Shown here: positions 45,569-55,700 of the stretch, piece by piece
How the letters are laid out: every line of letters starts with the position of its first letter
How positions within the stretch are numbered: the first letter of the stretch is position 1
Origin: Defluviicoccus sp046348835
Lineage (GTDB): Bacteria; Pseudomonadota; Alphaproteobacteria; Rhodospirillales; Defluviicoccaceae
DNA: 64,000 nucleotides
Direction of reading: 5' to 3'
Assembly: GCA_046348835.1 (NCBI GenBank)
Contig: JAXMDM010000005.1
Coordinates: forward strand, 62,001-126,000
Made by a program: the position numbers and the translations under genes
Notes under the pieces: generated by a model
The model's database searches: none
What the model saw: only the letters and a program-made list of their open reading frames with translations
Told to the model about the DNA's origin: nothing

Positions 45569-46258
45569 ATGCTAGACGTCAAACGGATACTCTCGCAGCA
45601 CTTCCTCCTCAAACACCTGCCTTCGGCCGATCTCGACCGTCTGGCCCAGCTCGCCGCGCCTCGTCGCTATCAGTCGGGTGAAGCGGTGTTCCTGAAGGGG
45701 GACGCGGGTAATTCGATGATGGCCATCCTCAGTGGCCGGGTCCGTATCTGCGCCTATTCGGCGGGCGGCCGCGAGGTGGTCCTCAACGTCATCGGCCCGG
45801 GGGAGGTCTTCGGCGAGATCGCCATGATCGACGGCGGTGAGCGGACCGCGGACGCGTTCGCCATGGAGGCGACGGAACTGCTCGTTTTCAATCGCCGCGA
45901 CTTCATGCCGTTCCTCGAACGCAATCCGCAGGTTTGCGTGAAGCTGCTGGAAGTCATGTGCGGACGGCTTCGCTGGACCAGCGAGCAGCTGGAGGACGTC
46001 AACTTCCTCGATCTGCGGTCGCGGCTGGCGAAGCGGCTCCTCTACCTCGCCGATCACCACGGCGAGGTCGCCAGTGGCAAAGTGGGCGTGCGCATCTCCC
46101 AGCACATGCTGGCGAGCATGATCGGCACCTCCCGCGAGGCGGTGAATAAGCAGCTCCGCTTTTGGGAGGAGGAGGGCGTTATCGACGTTCGCCGCGGCTC
46201 GATCACGGTGCTCAAGCGGGAACGGTTGCAGCGCGTGGTTGCCGATGGCGCCCCGTGA
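45569..46258 (+). CDS. Crp/Fnr-family transcriptional regulator
   Basis: A 229-residue regulator. The cyclic-nucleotide-binding fold spans residues 12-130: AVFLKGDAGNSMMAILSGRV, VIGPGEVFGEIAMIDGGERT. The winged HTH is at about 165-215 with ISQHMLASMIGTSREAVNKQ and FWEEEGVIDVRRGSITVL. The GEVFGEIAMIDGGERTA segment keeps the glycine-glutamate and arginine pattern of a cAMP-type pocket, and no FNR iron-sulfur cysteines are seen, so an effector similar to cAMP is possible. It stands alone, about 230 bases after telA. Confidence 0.92.
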   Translation: MLDVKRILSQHFLLKHLPSADLDRLAQLAAPRRYQSGEAVFLKGDAGNSMMAILSGRVRICAYSAGGREVVLNVIGPGEVFGEIAMIDGGERTADAFAMEATELLVFNRRDFMPFLERNPQVCVKLLEVMCGRLRWTSEQLEDVNFLDLRSRLAKRLLYLADHHGEVASGKVGVRISQHMLASMIGTSREAVNKQLRFWEEEGVIDVRRGSITVLKRERLQRVVADGAP

Positions 46259-46299
46259 CCCCGTTGTGACCGCGCGGGCACCCTCGCCGTGGGCCGGTC

Positions 46300-46704
46300 C
46301 TATTGGACCGGGTCGGGCTGATCGGCTTCCGCCGGCGGTCCCGGCGAAACGGCGGCCTGATGGTGCAGCATGCGCCAGGCGTCCGTCTCCCGGATAAAGA
46401 TATTGGTGGCGGCGAGGACGCTGCTCTCCAGCATTTCATAGCATAGCACGTACGCGGTCTGGCCGAGGAGGAACACCGTCGGGTCCTGGCATCGAATGCG
46501 CGGCGCCGACGGATGGCTGAGGATTCCCTGCCAGCTCTGCATGACCGCATCCCGACCATGCAACGGCGTCCACCCCGGATGAATGCATGTGACCGGAATT
46601 TGCCGCGCCCACAGGCGTTCCATCGCGGTAAAATCATGGTTCGCGAACGCCGCATAGAATGCCTCGTTGGCGAAAAGCACGGCAACCCGGTCGGGGACAC
46701 TCAT
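46300..46704 (-). CDS. NTF2-like (SnoaL-type) protein
   Basis: A 134-residue NTF2-fold protein. VLFANEAFYAAFANHDFTAM (residues 8-27) and WARQIPVTCIHPGWTPLHGR are typical of the SnoaL/'nuclear transport factor 2' group, followed by QSWQGILSHP. Such proteins can be small hydrolase-like enzymes or binding domains; function unknown. I start at the ATG at 46704; the frame is open further back. Convergent with the Crp-type regulator. Confidence 0.85.
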   Translation of the reverse strand: MSVPDRVAVLFANEAFYAAFANHDFTAMERLWARQIPVTCIHPGWTPLHGRDAVMQSWQGILSHPSAPRIRCQDPTVFLLGQTAYVLCYEMLESSVLAATNIFIRETDAWRMLHHQAAVSPGPPAEADQPDPVQ

Positions 46705-46840
46705 CGGTGGCCTCGGTGAACCATGTCCTGTTCGGTCATCAGACCTTGCTTCCACCGACGACTGTAGCGATCTTGCGGCCGCCGGCAATGCGTTCGACGG
46801 GCACGCCGGTGCGGACATGGCTCGCGATGGGAGAGAACAG

Positions 46841-47932
46841 GTGCTGCCCGACTACTATCCGCTGGTGGCGCCGCTGCTCTTTCGCATCGAGTCGGAAAGG
46901 GCGCACCGGCTGGCGATCGGCGCTCTGCGCCTGGGGCTGGTGCGGCCGCCGCCGGCGGTGTCCGATCCGCGGCTGCGGGTCTCCGTCGCCGGGCTGCGTT
47001 TTCCCAATGCGGTCGGTCTCGCCGCCGGCTTCGACAAGAACGGCGAAGCGGTAGACGCGATGCTCCGCCTGGGGTTCGGCTTCGTCGAAGTGGGAACGGT
47101 GACGCCCCGACCCCAGGCCGGCAATCCGCGACCGCGGCTGTTTCGCCTACGCGCCGACCAGGCGGTACTCAACCGGATGGGCTTCAACAACGACGGCGCG
47201 GAGGTGGTTCTACGCCGTCTCGCCGCCCGCCGCGAGCGGGGTCGGCCCGGCATCGTCGGCGCCAATGTCGGCCCCAACAGGGACGCCGCGGATCCCGCCG
47301 CCGACTGCGCCACCGCCTTTGCCGCGCTGGCTCCGTTCGTCGACTACGCCGTCGTCAATGTCTCCTCGCCCAATACGCCGGGCTTGCGCGACCTGCAGAG
47401 GCGGGATGCGCTGGAGCAGCTGATGGCTCGCGTTCTCGATGTGCGCGGCCGAAACGGCCTGGCGACCCCGCTGTTGGTCAAGATCTCTCCGGACACCACC
47501 CACGAGGAGCGCGCCGCCATCGCCGAGGTGGCGCTGGCCTTGGGCATCGACGGGCTGGTTGTCACCAATACGACGACCGCCCGGCCGCCCGGTCTGACCG
47601 CAGCGGAGCGGGTCGAAAGCGGCGGGTTGAGCGGAAAGCCGTTGTTTGCCGCGGCGACCGCGGCCCTTGCCGACGTGGCTCGGTTGACCGGCGGGTCGCT
47701 GCCGCTCATCGGGGTGGGCGGTATCGGATCGGGGGACGACGCCTACGCCAAGATCCGCGCCGGCGCATCGCTGGTGCAGCTCTATACCGCGCTGGTTTAT
47801 CAAGGTCCGTGGCTGGTCGCGGCGATCAAGCGGCGGCTGCTCAGGCGTCTTGACGAGGACGGCCTTGCTTGTTTGGCCGAGGCGGTCGGCGGCGATCTGA
47901 AGGTGGAAGCTAGAGCAGGAACTGCTCCTTGA
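46841..47932 (+). CDS. pyrD: Dihydroorotate dehydrogenase (quinone type)
   Basis: A 363-residue class 2 dihydroorotate dehydrogenase, the membrane-associated step of pyrimidine synthesis. Landmarks: N-terminal helix LPDYYPLVAPLLFRIESERA that docks to the membrane, VGLAAGFDKNGEAVDAML, GFVEVGTVTPRPQAGNPRPR, YAVVNVSSPNTPGLRDLQ (catalytic serine region), LLVKISPDTTHEE and LIGVGGIGSGDDAYAKIRAG. I take the GTG at 46841 because GGGAGAGA lies six bases upstream; an ATG eight codons earlier is also open. Its last 23 bases overlap the NAD kinase gene tail to tail. Confidence 0.94.
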   Translation: MLPDYYPLVAPLLFRIESERAHRLAIGALRLGLVRPPPAVSDPRLRVSVAGLRFPNAVGLAAGFDKNGEAVDAMLRLGFGFVEVGTVTPRPQAGNPRPRLFRLRADQAVLNRMGFNNDGAEVVLRRLAARRERGRPGIVGANVGPNRDAADPAADCATAFAALAPFVDYAVVNVSSPNTPGLRDLQRRDALEQLMARVLDVRGRNGLATPLLVKISPDTTHEERAAIAEVALALGIDGLVVTNTTTARPPGLTAAERVESGGLSGKPLFAAATAALADVARLTGGSLPLIGVGGIGSGDDAYAKIRAGASLVQLYTALVYQGPWLVAAIKRRLLRRLDEDGLACLAEAVGGDLKVEARAGTAP

Positions 47933-48677
47933 CGATACGCTCTTCAAGGTTGTGTTCCGGATCGAAGAGCAAGCGAAGCTTCACCGTCTGGTCCTCCCGT
48001 ACGACGACGCGGACCACTTCCCGCACCTCGGTGTAATCGGCCACGGCGCTGACCGGACGCAGCTCCGGCTGGAAGACGGTCATCGCCACCGATACCTCAT
48101 GGGGCAGGATGGCGCCCCGCCAGTGGCGCGGCCGAAAGACGCTGATGGGCGTGAGCGCCAGCATGTGCGCCCCCAACGGGAGGATGGGGCCGTTGACCGA
48201 CAGGTTATAGGCGGTGCTGCCGGCCGGCGTGCACAGGAGAACCCCATCGCAGATCATCTCCGGCATGCGGACGACCCCGTCGATTTCGAGCCGCAGCTTG
48301 GCGGCGAGCCGGGTCGAGCGCAGCAGCGAGACCTCGTTGATCGCCAGCGCCTCGCAGGTATGGCCGTCGACGGTGGTGGCGGTCATATGCAACGGCTTCA
48401 GCTTGTACTCCTCGGCCTCGGCGAGGCGCTCGAACAGGCGCTCCTCGTTGTAGATGTTCATCAGGAAGCCGACCGAACCCCGGTTCATCCCGTAGATCGG
48501 CACGTTCCGGCGCATATAGCGGTGCAGCGTTTCCAGCATGAACCCGTCACCGCCGAGGGCGACGATGACGTCGGCGAGATCGGGGGATTCGTCGCCATAG
48601 GCCGAGATCATCCGCGCGCGGGCCCTGCGCGCATCTTCGTGCTCAGAGCAGACGAAGGCGACGGAACGAAAAGACAT
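47910..48677 (-). CDS. nadK: NAD kinase
   Basis: A 255-residue NAD kinase that makes NADP+ from NAD+ and ATP (or polyphosphate). The GGDG motif is at residues 42-45 (VIVALGGDGFMLET); GMNRGSVGFLMN, ALNEV-type AINEVSLLRS, and DGVLLCTPAGSTAYNLSVNG with PILPL follow. Length is short but normal for alphaproteobacteria. It is tail to tail with pyrD and head to tail with moaA's upstream neighbour on the same strand as moaA. Confidence 0.95.
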   Translation of the reverse strand: MSFRSVAFVCSEHEDARRARARMISAYGDESPDLADVIVALGGDGFMLETLHRYMRRNVPIYGMNRGSVGFLMNIYNEERLFERLAEAEEYKLKPLHMTATTVDGHTCEALAINEVSLLRSTRLAAKLRLEIDGVVRMPEMICDGVLLCTPAGSTAYNLSVNGPILPLGAHMLALTPISVFRPRHWRGAILPHEVSVAMTVFQPELRPVSAVADYTEVREVVRVVVREDQTVKLRLLFDPEHNLEERIVKEQFLL

Positions 48678-48751
48678 GGGCAGTCGTCGGCCGAGGTTGA
48701 AGCCGGCCGAGTATAGCCGAGGTGCGGCCGGCCGCCAGTTACGGATCGGAG

Positions 48752-49741
48752 TCAGCCGCCGGTCATGTTCATGTGGCGGGCCACCGCCGGTCGCCGGTGC
48801 AGACGATCGATAATGAAATCATGGCCCTTCGGCTTGCGGCCGATGGCGTCGTCGATGGCGGCGAGGAGGGGGATGTCGGAGCGGCTGGCGCGCAGCGGCG
48901 TCCTGAGATCGACCGACTCCTCGTGTCCCAGGCAAAGAAAGAGCCGCCCGTTGCAGGTAACCCGAACGCGGTTGCAGCTTTCGCAGAACGTATGCGACAT
49001 CGGGGTGATGAAGCCGATATGCCGCCCGGTTTCCTGCACATGCAGGTAGCGAGCCGGGCCCCCCGTGTGGTGGATGCTGGGCAGCAGCGTCCAACGCCGG
49101 GCGAGCCGTTCCCGAACGCCCGACAGCGGCAGGTAACGTTCGGTGCGATCGGTCCCGACGTCGCCCAAGGGCATCGTCTCGATCAGGCAGAGATCGAACC
49201 CCTCGTCGCCGCACCATTGCAGCAGCCGATCGAATTCGTCGTCGTTGACCCCCTTCAGGGCGACGGTATTGATGCGGATGGCAAGGCCGGCGCGCTTCGC
49301 CGCGGTGATGCCGGCAAGCACCTGGTCGAGGCGGCCGCGCCGGGTGATCGCCCTGAACCGCTCGGGGTCGAGGCTGTCCAGCGAGACATTGACCCGGGCC
49401 ACCCCGATCGCCGCCAATTCTTCCGCGCAATCGACAAGCTGGCTCCCGTTTGTGGTGAGGGTCAGTTCGTCGATACGGCCCGCCGCCAGATGTCGGCCGA
49501 GGCGGCGAAACACATCGAGGTTGTCGCGGCGCACCAACGGCTCCCCCCCGGTCACCCGCAGCTTACGGATGCCGCGGCGGACGAAGGCGCTGCACAGCCG
49601 CTCGATCTCGTCCGCCGTCAGCACCTCCGCCTTCGGCAGGAACCGCATGGTCTCGGCCATGCAATAGACGCAGCGGAAATCGCAGCGATCGGTGATCGAC
49701 AGCCGCAGGTAGGTAATGCGCCGTCCGAAAGGATCGATCAT
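48752..49741 (-). CDS. moaA: GTP 3',8-cyclase (molybdenum cofactor synthesis)
   Basis: A 329-residue radical SAM enzyme. The SAM cluster is C20, C24, C27 in TDRCDFRCVYCMAE; the second cluster's cysteines are in FCESCNRVRVTCNGRLFLCL; the protein ends in MNMTGG with the expected double glycine. The start at 49741 gives the family's MIDPFGRRITYLRLSITDRC; GGAGCAGCGGG lies upstream. It is upstream of nadK on the same strand (about 75 bases). A MOSC protein that could use molybdenum cofactor is at 24035-24586, but far away. Confidence 0.96.
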   Translation of the reverse strand: MIDPFGRRITYLRLSITDRCDFRCVYCMAETMRFLPKAEVLTADEIERLCSAFVRRGIRKLRVTGGEPLVRRDNLDVFRRLGRHLAAGRIDELTLTTNGSQLVDCAEELAAIGVARVNVSLDSLDPERFRAITRRGRLDQVLAGITAAKRAGLAIRINTVALKGVNDDEFDRLLQWCGDEGFDLCLIETMPLGDVGTDRTERYLPLSGVRERLARRWTLLPSIHHTGGPARYLHVQETGRHIGFITPMSHTFCESCNRVRVTCNGRLFLCLGHEESVDLRTPLRASRSDIPLLAAIDDAIGRKPKGHDFIIDRLHRRPAVARHMNMTGG

Positions 49742-49911
49742 ATGTTGCCCGCTGCTCCATCCGGCCGCACCGATGGTGCCGGTGGGGTGCTCCTCGCTCG
49801 GGCTATATGGCGCGGATCGGAGGGCAGGCCAAGGATAGAGGCGCGGTCGCCGGACGATGCCACGGCGGCGGGATGCGGCGGGATGCGGCGGCAAGATGAA
49901 GGGTGGATCGG

Positions 49912-50682
49912 ATGCGGGTGCTGGCGGTACGCCATGTGGGGTTCGAGGATCTGGGAACGTTGGCGGCGGTGCTGCGTCAGCGGGGTGCCGAGATCACGTA
50001 CAGGGAGGCCGCCGACGGTTTCGACGGCATCGATCCGGCCGCCCCCGATCTCATCGTCATCCTCGGCGGTCCCATCGGTGCCTACGAGGGGGCGGATTAC
50101 CCGTTTCTCCTCGATGAGCAGCGGCTCCTCGAGCACCGGATCGCGGCCGGGCGGCCGCTCTTGGGAATCTGCCTCGGCGCCCAGCTTCTGGCCCAGGCCT
50201 TGGGCGCGCGTGTCTATCCGGGCGGGCGGAAGGAGATCGGCTGGGGCGAGGTGGTCCTCACCGAGGCCGGCCTTCGGTCGCCATTGAGGCACCTGGCGGC
50301 GACGCCGGTCCTGCACTGGCACGGCGACACCTTCGATCTGCCGGAAGGCGCCGTCCGGCTGGCTTCCACCGGGGCTTACGCAAACCAGGGCTTCGCCGCC
50401 GGCGATCGGTTGCTGGGGCTGCAGTTTCATCCCGAGGTCACCGCCGCCGGGTTGGAGCATTGGTTCGTCGGCCATGCGGTGGAGATCGCCGCCACCCCGG
50501 GCGTTGATGTGGCCGGTCTGCGCGCCGGGGCTCGGCGCCATGGGGAGAGCCTGGAACGGGCCGGACGGGCGATGTTCGCCGACTGGCTCGACCGCAACGG
50601 TTGTCCCCCCGGCCGTGTGGACGACGGACGGCAGGCCCGGTCCGCAGCCGACCCGCACCTTCCTCCGCCTGCGGCGGGCTGA
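49912..50682 (+). CDS. Class-I glutamine amidotransferase-like protein
   Basis: A 256-residue GATase1-fold protein of the GMP-synthase-like stand-alone group. The nucleophile elbow is GICLGAQLLAQ (catalytic cysteine about residue 86), with LIVILGGPIGAYE before it and the His-Glu pair in GLQFHPEVT. The start at 49912 has AAGGGTGG upstream. The C-terminal 60 residues include an Arg-rich tail. Stand-alone members hydrolyse gamma-glutamyl compounds, for example in polyamine catabolism (PuuD-like); which one is used here is not clear. Divergent from moaA. Confidence 0.88.
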   Translation: MRVLAVRHVGFEDLGTLAAVLRQRGAEITYREAADGFDGIDPAAPDLIVILGGPIGAYEGADYPFLLDEQRLLEHRIAAGRPLLGICLGAQLLAQALGARVYPGGRKEIGWGEVVLTEAGLRSPLRHLAATPVLHWHGDTFDLPEGAVRLASTGAYANQGFAAGDRLLGLQFHPEVTAAGLEHWFVGHAVEIAATPGVDVAGLRAGARRHGESLERAGRAMFADWLDRNGCPPGRVDDGRQARSAADPHLPPPAAG

Positions 50683-50839
50683 TGCCGACTCGGCCCAGCC
50701 GATGGTTTGCGGGCGCCGTCGCCCCGGCGCCGCTCACCCTCCACCCGTCCTCGTCGTAAGCCGAGAACGTTAGGGACTTTTTTCACCCGCCAAGGCGCCC
50801 GCAGGCGTGTGGCGGCCGGAGCTGTAACACTGTGCGCCG

Positions 50840-52705
50840 ATGCTAGCTCGGTTGTCCCGCCCGGTTCTGATCGTTACCGCGACGCTGGTCGCCACCATGG
50901 TCGCCGGCTTGCCGGTGCGCGCCGACGAGGAGCAGCCGGAGGAGGTCGGCTGGCCGGGCGGGGAAACCGCCGGCGAAACGGAGCCCGCCGCAACCACGGC
51001 GGTCCCCTATCAGTTCCGGCTCGAGGGGGTCGAGGACGACAATCTCGCCGACCTGCTGCGGCGGGGCTCGGAACTCGTCACCCTGGCGGACAAGCCGCCC
51101 ATTTCCCAGGCCGCGTTGCTCAACCGCATCGAGCGCGACCGCGCCACCTTCGACGCCATCCTTCGCTCCGAGGGGTGGTACCAGGGAACGATCGGGAGCA
51201 CCATCGACGATGCGACCCAGCCGCCGACGGTGGTGATGCAGGTCGATCCGGGACCGCGCTTCCTTCTGCGCTCCTTCGCGGTCGTCCCCTTCGGGGAGGC
51301 CGATGCGGCGTCGGTGCCGCTCCCCGGCGTCAACGATGTGGGCCTGACCATGGGCCAGCCGGCCCGCGCCGCCGACGTCGTTGCCGCCGAGCGCCGTGTC
51401 CTGACCTGGCTCGGCGACCGCGCCCATCCCCTCGCCCAGTTCGGCGACCGTGAGATCATCGTCGACCACGCCGATTATTCCATGCGGGTGACAGGCGCCG
51501 TCGATCCGGGGCCCGCGGTGACCTTCGGCCCCCTCGTCATCACCGGATTGACCTCGGTGGAAGAGGACTACGTCCGGCTCCTCGTGCCGTGGACCGAGGG
51601 CGAGCCGTTCGATCGAGAGAAGGTGGAGGCGTTCCGCCAGAAGCTGCTCCGCACCGGATTGTTCGCGACCGTGGTGGTAACCCCGGCCGAGACCGCGGAT
51701 GCCGACGGGCGTTTGCCCATCACCGTGGAAACGGCGGAAGCGAAGCAGAATTCCGTCGGCGGCGGCTTCAAGTATTACACCACCGAGGGTCCGGCGGGCG
51801 AGGTGTTCTGGGAAATGCGCAATGCCTGGGGACGCGACGAGGATTTCCGGATCACCGCCGAACTGGGCCGGATCGCCCAGCAGGCCACGATCGATGTTCT
51901 GGTGCCCAATTGGCGGCAAGTGGATCAGAGCCTGGTGGGTCAGCTGGTCGGCCAGCGGGAGACCACCGATGCCTACGACAAATCGGGCGTGGAAGCCTCG
52001 GCGCAGATCCGGCGGGTGTTCTGGCAACACTGGGCGGGCGGAATCGGTCCGTCTCTGGAGACCTCATGGATCACGGAAGACAATAAGACCGACAATTCCA
52101 GTCTGTTCGGGTTGCCGATGTTCGTCTTTCGCGACACCACCGACAATCCGCTTGATCCGACCGAAGGATCGAAGTTGCGCATTGGACCCACTCCTTACGT
52201 GGGCTGGTACCAGACGAGTCAGCTCTTCACCACGACCGAGGTGTCGGGAAGCGCCTATTACAGCCTGGATGCGGAGCACCGCTACATCCTCGCCGGGCGG
52301 GCCAAGATCGGCTCGCTGATAGGCGAAAGCCGCGACTCGGTGCCCGCCGACAAGCGGTTCTATGCCGGCGGCGGCAGTTCCATCCGCGGCTATCCGTTCC
52401 AGAAGGTGGGTCCGCTCGACGACAACGGTGATCCCATCGGCGGTCGTTCCCTCCTCGAGGTGAGCGGCGAGTTCCGGGCGCGGGTGTGGGGGAATTTCGG
52501 CGTGGTGCCGTTCATCGACGGCGGCACCGTTTACGACTCGGTCGTTCCCAACCTTACCGACACCGTGCGCTGGGGAGCCGGCCTCGGTCTCCGCTACTAT
52601 ACCGCGATCGGACCGGTCCGCGTCGATCTGGCGACGCCGCTCAATCCGAGGAAAGACGTTGACGACCCGATCCAATTCTACATCAGCCTCGGGCAGTCCT
52701 TCTGA
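50840..52705 (+). CDS. tamA: TamA-type outer membrane protein
   Basis: A 621-residue Omp85-family protein, the outer-membrane half of the TAM complex with TamB. Signal peptide ends near ARA at residue 23. POTRA domains span about residues 50-290 (ILRSEGWYQGTIGSTIDDA; VRLLVPWTEGEPFDREKVEA), and the C-terminal 300 residues form the beta barrel (RFYAGGGSSIRGYPFQKVGP is the conserved VRGY-type loop 6 motif). It ends in an aromatic residue (GQSF) as outer membrane proteins do. It overlaps tamB by 47 bases. Confidence 0.94.
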   Translation: MLARLSRPVLIVTATLVATMVAGLPVRADEEQPEEVGWPGGETAGETEPAATTAVPYQFRLEGVEDDNLADLLRRGSELVTLADKPPISQAALLNRIERDRATFDAILRSEGWYQGTIGSTIDDATQPPTVVMQVDPGPRFLLRSFAVVPFGEADAASVPLPGVNDVGLTMGQPARAADVVAAERRVLTWLGDRAHPLAQFGDREIIVDHADYSMRVTGAVDPGPAVTFGPLVITGLTSVEEDYVRLLVPWTEGEPFDREKVEAFRQKLLRTGLFATVVVTPAETADADGRLPITVETAEAKQNSVGGGFKYYTTEGPAGEVFWEMRNAWGRDEDFRITAELGRIAQQATIDVLVPNWRQVDQSLVGQLVGQRETTDAYDKSGVEASAQIRRVFWQHWAGGIGPSLETSWITEDNKTDNSSLFGLPMFVFRDTTDNPLDPTEGSKLRIGPTPYVGWYQTSQLFTTTEVSGSAYYSLDAEHRYILAGRAKIGSLIGESRDSVPADKRFYAGGGSSIRGYPFQKVGPLDDNGDPIGGRSLLEVSGEFRARVWGNFGVVPFIDGGTVYDSVVPNLTDTVRWGAGLGLRYYTAIGPVRVDLATPLNPRKDVDDPIQFYISLGQSF

Positions 52706-55700
52706 GCCGGCTTCCCCCCGGCGGCGGGGAGGCGGTTGGCGGCGGTGGGTCGCCTGGGGAGCGCTGATTACCGGCGGCGTCGTCGCCCTGGTGGCGATCG
52801 CGCTGATGGCGCTGTTCGTCCTGGTGCAGAGCGACGGCGGCCGCCATCGCCTGGCCGGCTGGCTCTCTCCCGTGCTGTCGGCTGCCACCGGTTACGGGGT
52901 GGAGATCGAGGACATCGGTCCCGGTCTGCCGTCCGGCATCCTCATCGGCCGGCTGACCCTTGCCGACGGCGAAGGCGTGTGGCTGACACTGGACCGGCTA
53001 TCGCTGCGCTGGCGGCCTGCCGAGCTGCTGTGGCGCCGTCTCTCCATCGATGCGGTCGACGTCGATCGCATCGATCTCGCCCGGTTGCCGGCAACGGCGT
53101 CGCCCCAACCCCAGCCCGAGCCGAAAACCGGCGGCTTCACCATCCCGCGGCTGCCGGTGGGGGTGCGCCTGGACCGCCTCGCCGTCGGTGCGCTCATCCT
53201 CGGCCGGGCGGTGGTCGGCGAGGCGGCGCAATTGCGGCTGGACGGGCGACTTGCGGCGCCGGTCGGCGAGGGGATCGAAACCGAAATCACCATCGATCGC
53301 ACCGATGGCGCACAGGGTCGCGTCGCCGTGGACGCCCGGCTGGACCCGGTGGCGCGACGCCTGCACCTCGATGCGTCGGTGGACGAGGCGGAGCACGGGC
53401 TTATCGTCGGATTGCTGGGCCTCGCTCCCTATCCGCCGGTTCACCTCCGGGTGGCCGGCGACGGCCCGCTGGAGGATTGGCGCGGCACCGTCGACGCCGA
53501 TGCGCCGGGTCTTGGTTCGCTCGCCGGCACCCTGACCGCGGCCATGGACCCTCCCGCCTCCCACTTCGGCTTCGAAGGCGGCGCGCAGTGGCATGGCGAT
53601 ACACCGCCCCTCGTGCGGCCTGCGCTCGAGAAAGGCGTCCATATCGCCCTTCAGACGCAATTCACCCAGAGCGGGCCGGTCGTCGTCGACTCTCTACGCC
53701 TGGAGGCCCGGGACCTGGCCGTCGATGCCTCCGGTCGGCTCGACCCGGAGACGTCCGCCGTTGCCGCCCAGGCAACCGTCCAGGTTGGCCCGGCGGCCTT
53801 GGCTGCCGATGCCATGGGTGGGCTCCGCTTCGAGGGCATGAGGGCGGAGGCGGTGGTGTCCGGCCGGCTCGACGCCGTCGAACTGGCCGCCGCCGGCTCG
53901 GTCAGCCATCTGTCGGGCCCCGACCTCAAGTCCGCCAACCTGAACTGGCGGGCGAGCCTGTCTCCGCCGGTCGACGAAGCGCAGGCGATGCAGGTGACGG
54001 TCGAGGCGTCGGAGGTGATCGCTGGCAACCCGAAGGTCGGGGCACTCCTCGGGCCGTCGCCGTCGGCACGGTTGGAGGGGCGATGGCTGGCGGGTGCCGA
54101 CGCCATCGAATTGCACCCGGCGCGCATCGACCTTAAAGCGGCGACCCTGAGCGCCGGTGGCCGCGTCGCCCTGAACGACGCCGCGAGCGATCTTCGGCTT
54201 GAGGCGATCGTCTCCGACGTTGCGGCGCTGCAGCCGGTGACGAGCCTGGCCGGCGCCGGCGAGGTCCGGGTCGCCGCCCGGGCGCAGGGTCCGATCGTGG
54301 CCGGAACCGCGGATGTGCGCATCGATGGTGCCGGCAAGGGGCTGCGGACCGGTATCCCCGCCGCCGACGCGGCGTTGGGCGCCACGCCGACGGTCGGCGC
54401 CGCTCTGCGGTTGACGCCGGCCTCCGGCCTTACCGTCGCCGATCTCCGCCTGACCGGCGCCAATCTGATCGTCACCGGCGAGGCGCAGACGGACGCCACC
54501 TACGAGACCTTTACCGCCGGCGCCGAGGCGTCGGTGGCCAACCTGGCGCCGCTGGCGCGTGCGGCCGGAACCGAGGCGACGGGGGCACTGCACCTGCAGG
54601 CGGCCGCATCCGGTGCCCTGGCCGACCCCGACGCCCGCCTGCGTCTCGATCTGCGGAATGCGTCGGTAGCCGGCCTCACCGTCAGCGATGGCCAAGTCCT
54701 GGCCGACGCAACCCATCTGGGCTCCGCTCCCGCCGGCGAGGTGCGGATAGCGCTGCAGACGGCGGAGGGCCCGGCCGAGGCGACCACGGGCTTTTCCCTG
54801 GAGAAAGGAGAGCTACGGCTGGCGGGGCTATCGGCCAACGGTCTCGGAATGCGCGTCAGCGGCGATCTCGGGATGCAAACCGCGAGCGGCCTGTGGCAGG
54901 GCCAGGTGCACGCCTCGTTGTCTCCCTCCGAGCGCGTCCCTGTCGGGGAGTCGCGGCTGAGCGGTCAGGCGGACGCGCGGGTCCGGCTCATGCCCGTGGG
55001 CGGTCGCCAGACCGCCGATGCCCGGCTGCAAGGGAGTTCCCTTGTCCTCGCCGGCGCTGCCGGAGAGGCGGTCCGGATCGGCACCCTCGACGTGACCGCC
55101 CGGGTGGACGATGCGCTCGCCGCGCCCCGCATCGACGCCACCGCCCATGCCACCGGCGTCCATGCCGGCGGCGACGGTCCCTTCAGCCTCGATCTGCGTG
55201 CCAGCGGGCCCGTCAACGCGATCGAGGCTCGGATCGGGGTGGACGGACCGCCGCAGCGGCTCGACCATCTTTCCGCCGCGCTGCGGGTGGACCGCACCGT
55301 CGGTGCTACCGTGGTCACGGTCACCGCCCTCGATGCCGCCGCCGCCGGCTATCCCGTCGTCATGGGGACGACGCTGCGGGTGGTCACCGGGAACGGCCGG
55401 TTGCAGATCGGCGATGTGGATCTGGCCATCGGCGCCGGCCGGGTCGGCGGCCGCCTCGATCTCTCCGCCGGGTCCACCGCCGCGACGGTACGTCTGCAGG
55501 CGGTGCCCGTTGCCATTCTGAGGGGCTGGCTGCCCTCGGCACCCACGGGCGGGACGCTGAGCGGCGACGGCCAACTGGCGACCAGCGATGGCGTCGTCGG
55601 CGGGACGGTGGCGCTCGCTCTCGACGACGTGACCTTTGCCGCTGGCGAAGGATCGACGACCCCGGCGCTGGACGCCCGGGTGCGGGCGGATGTCGGCCGC

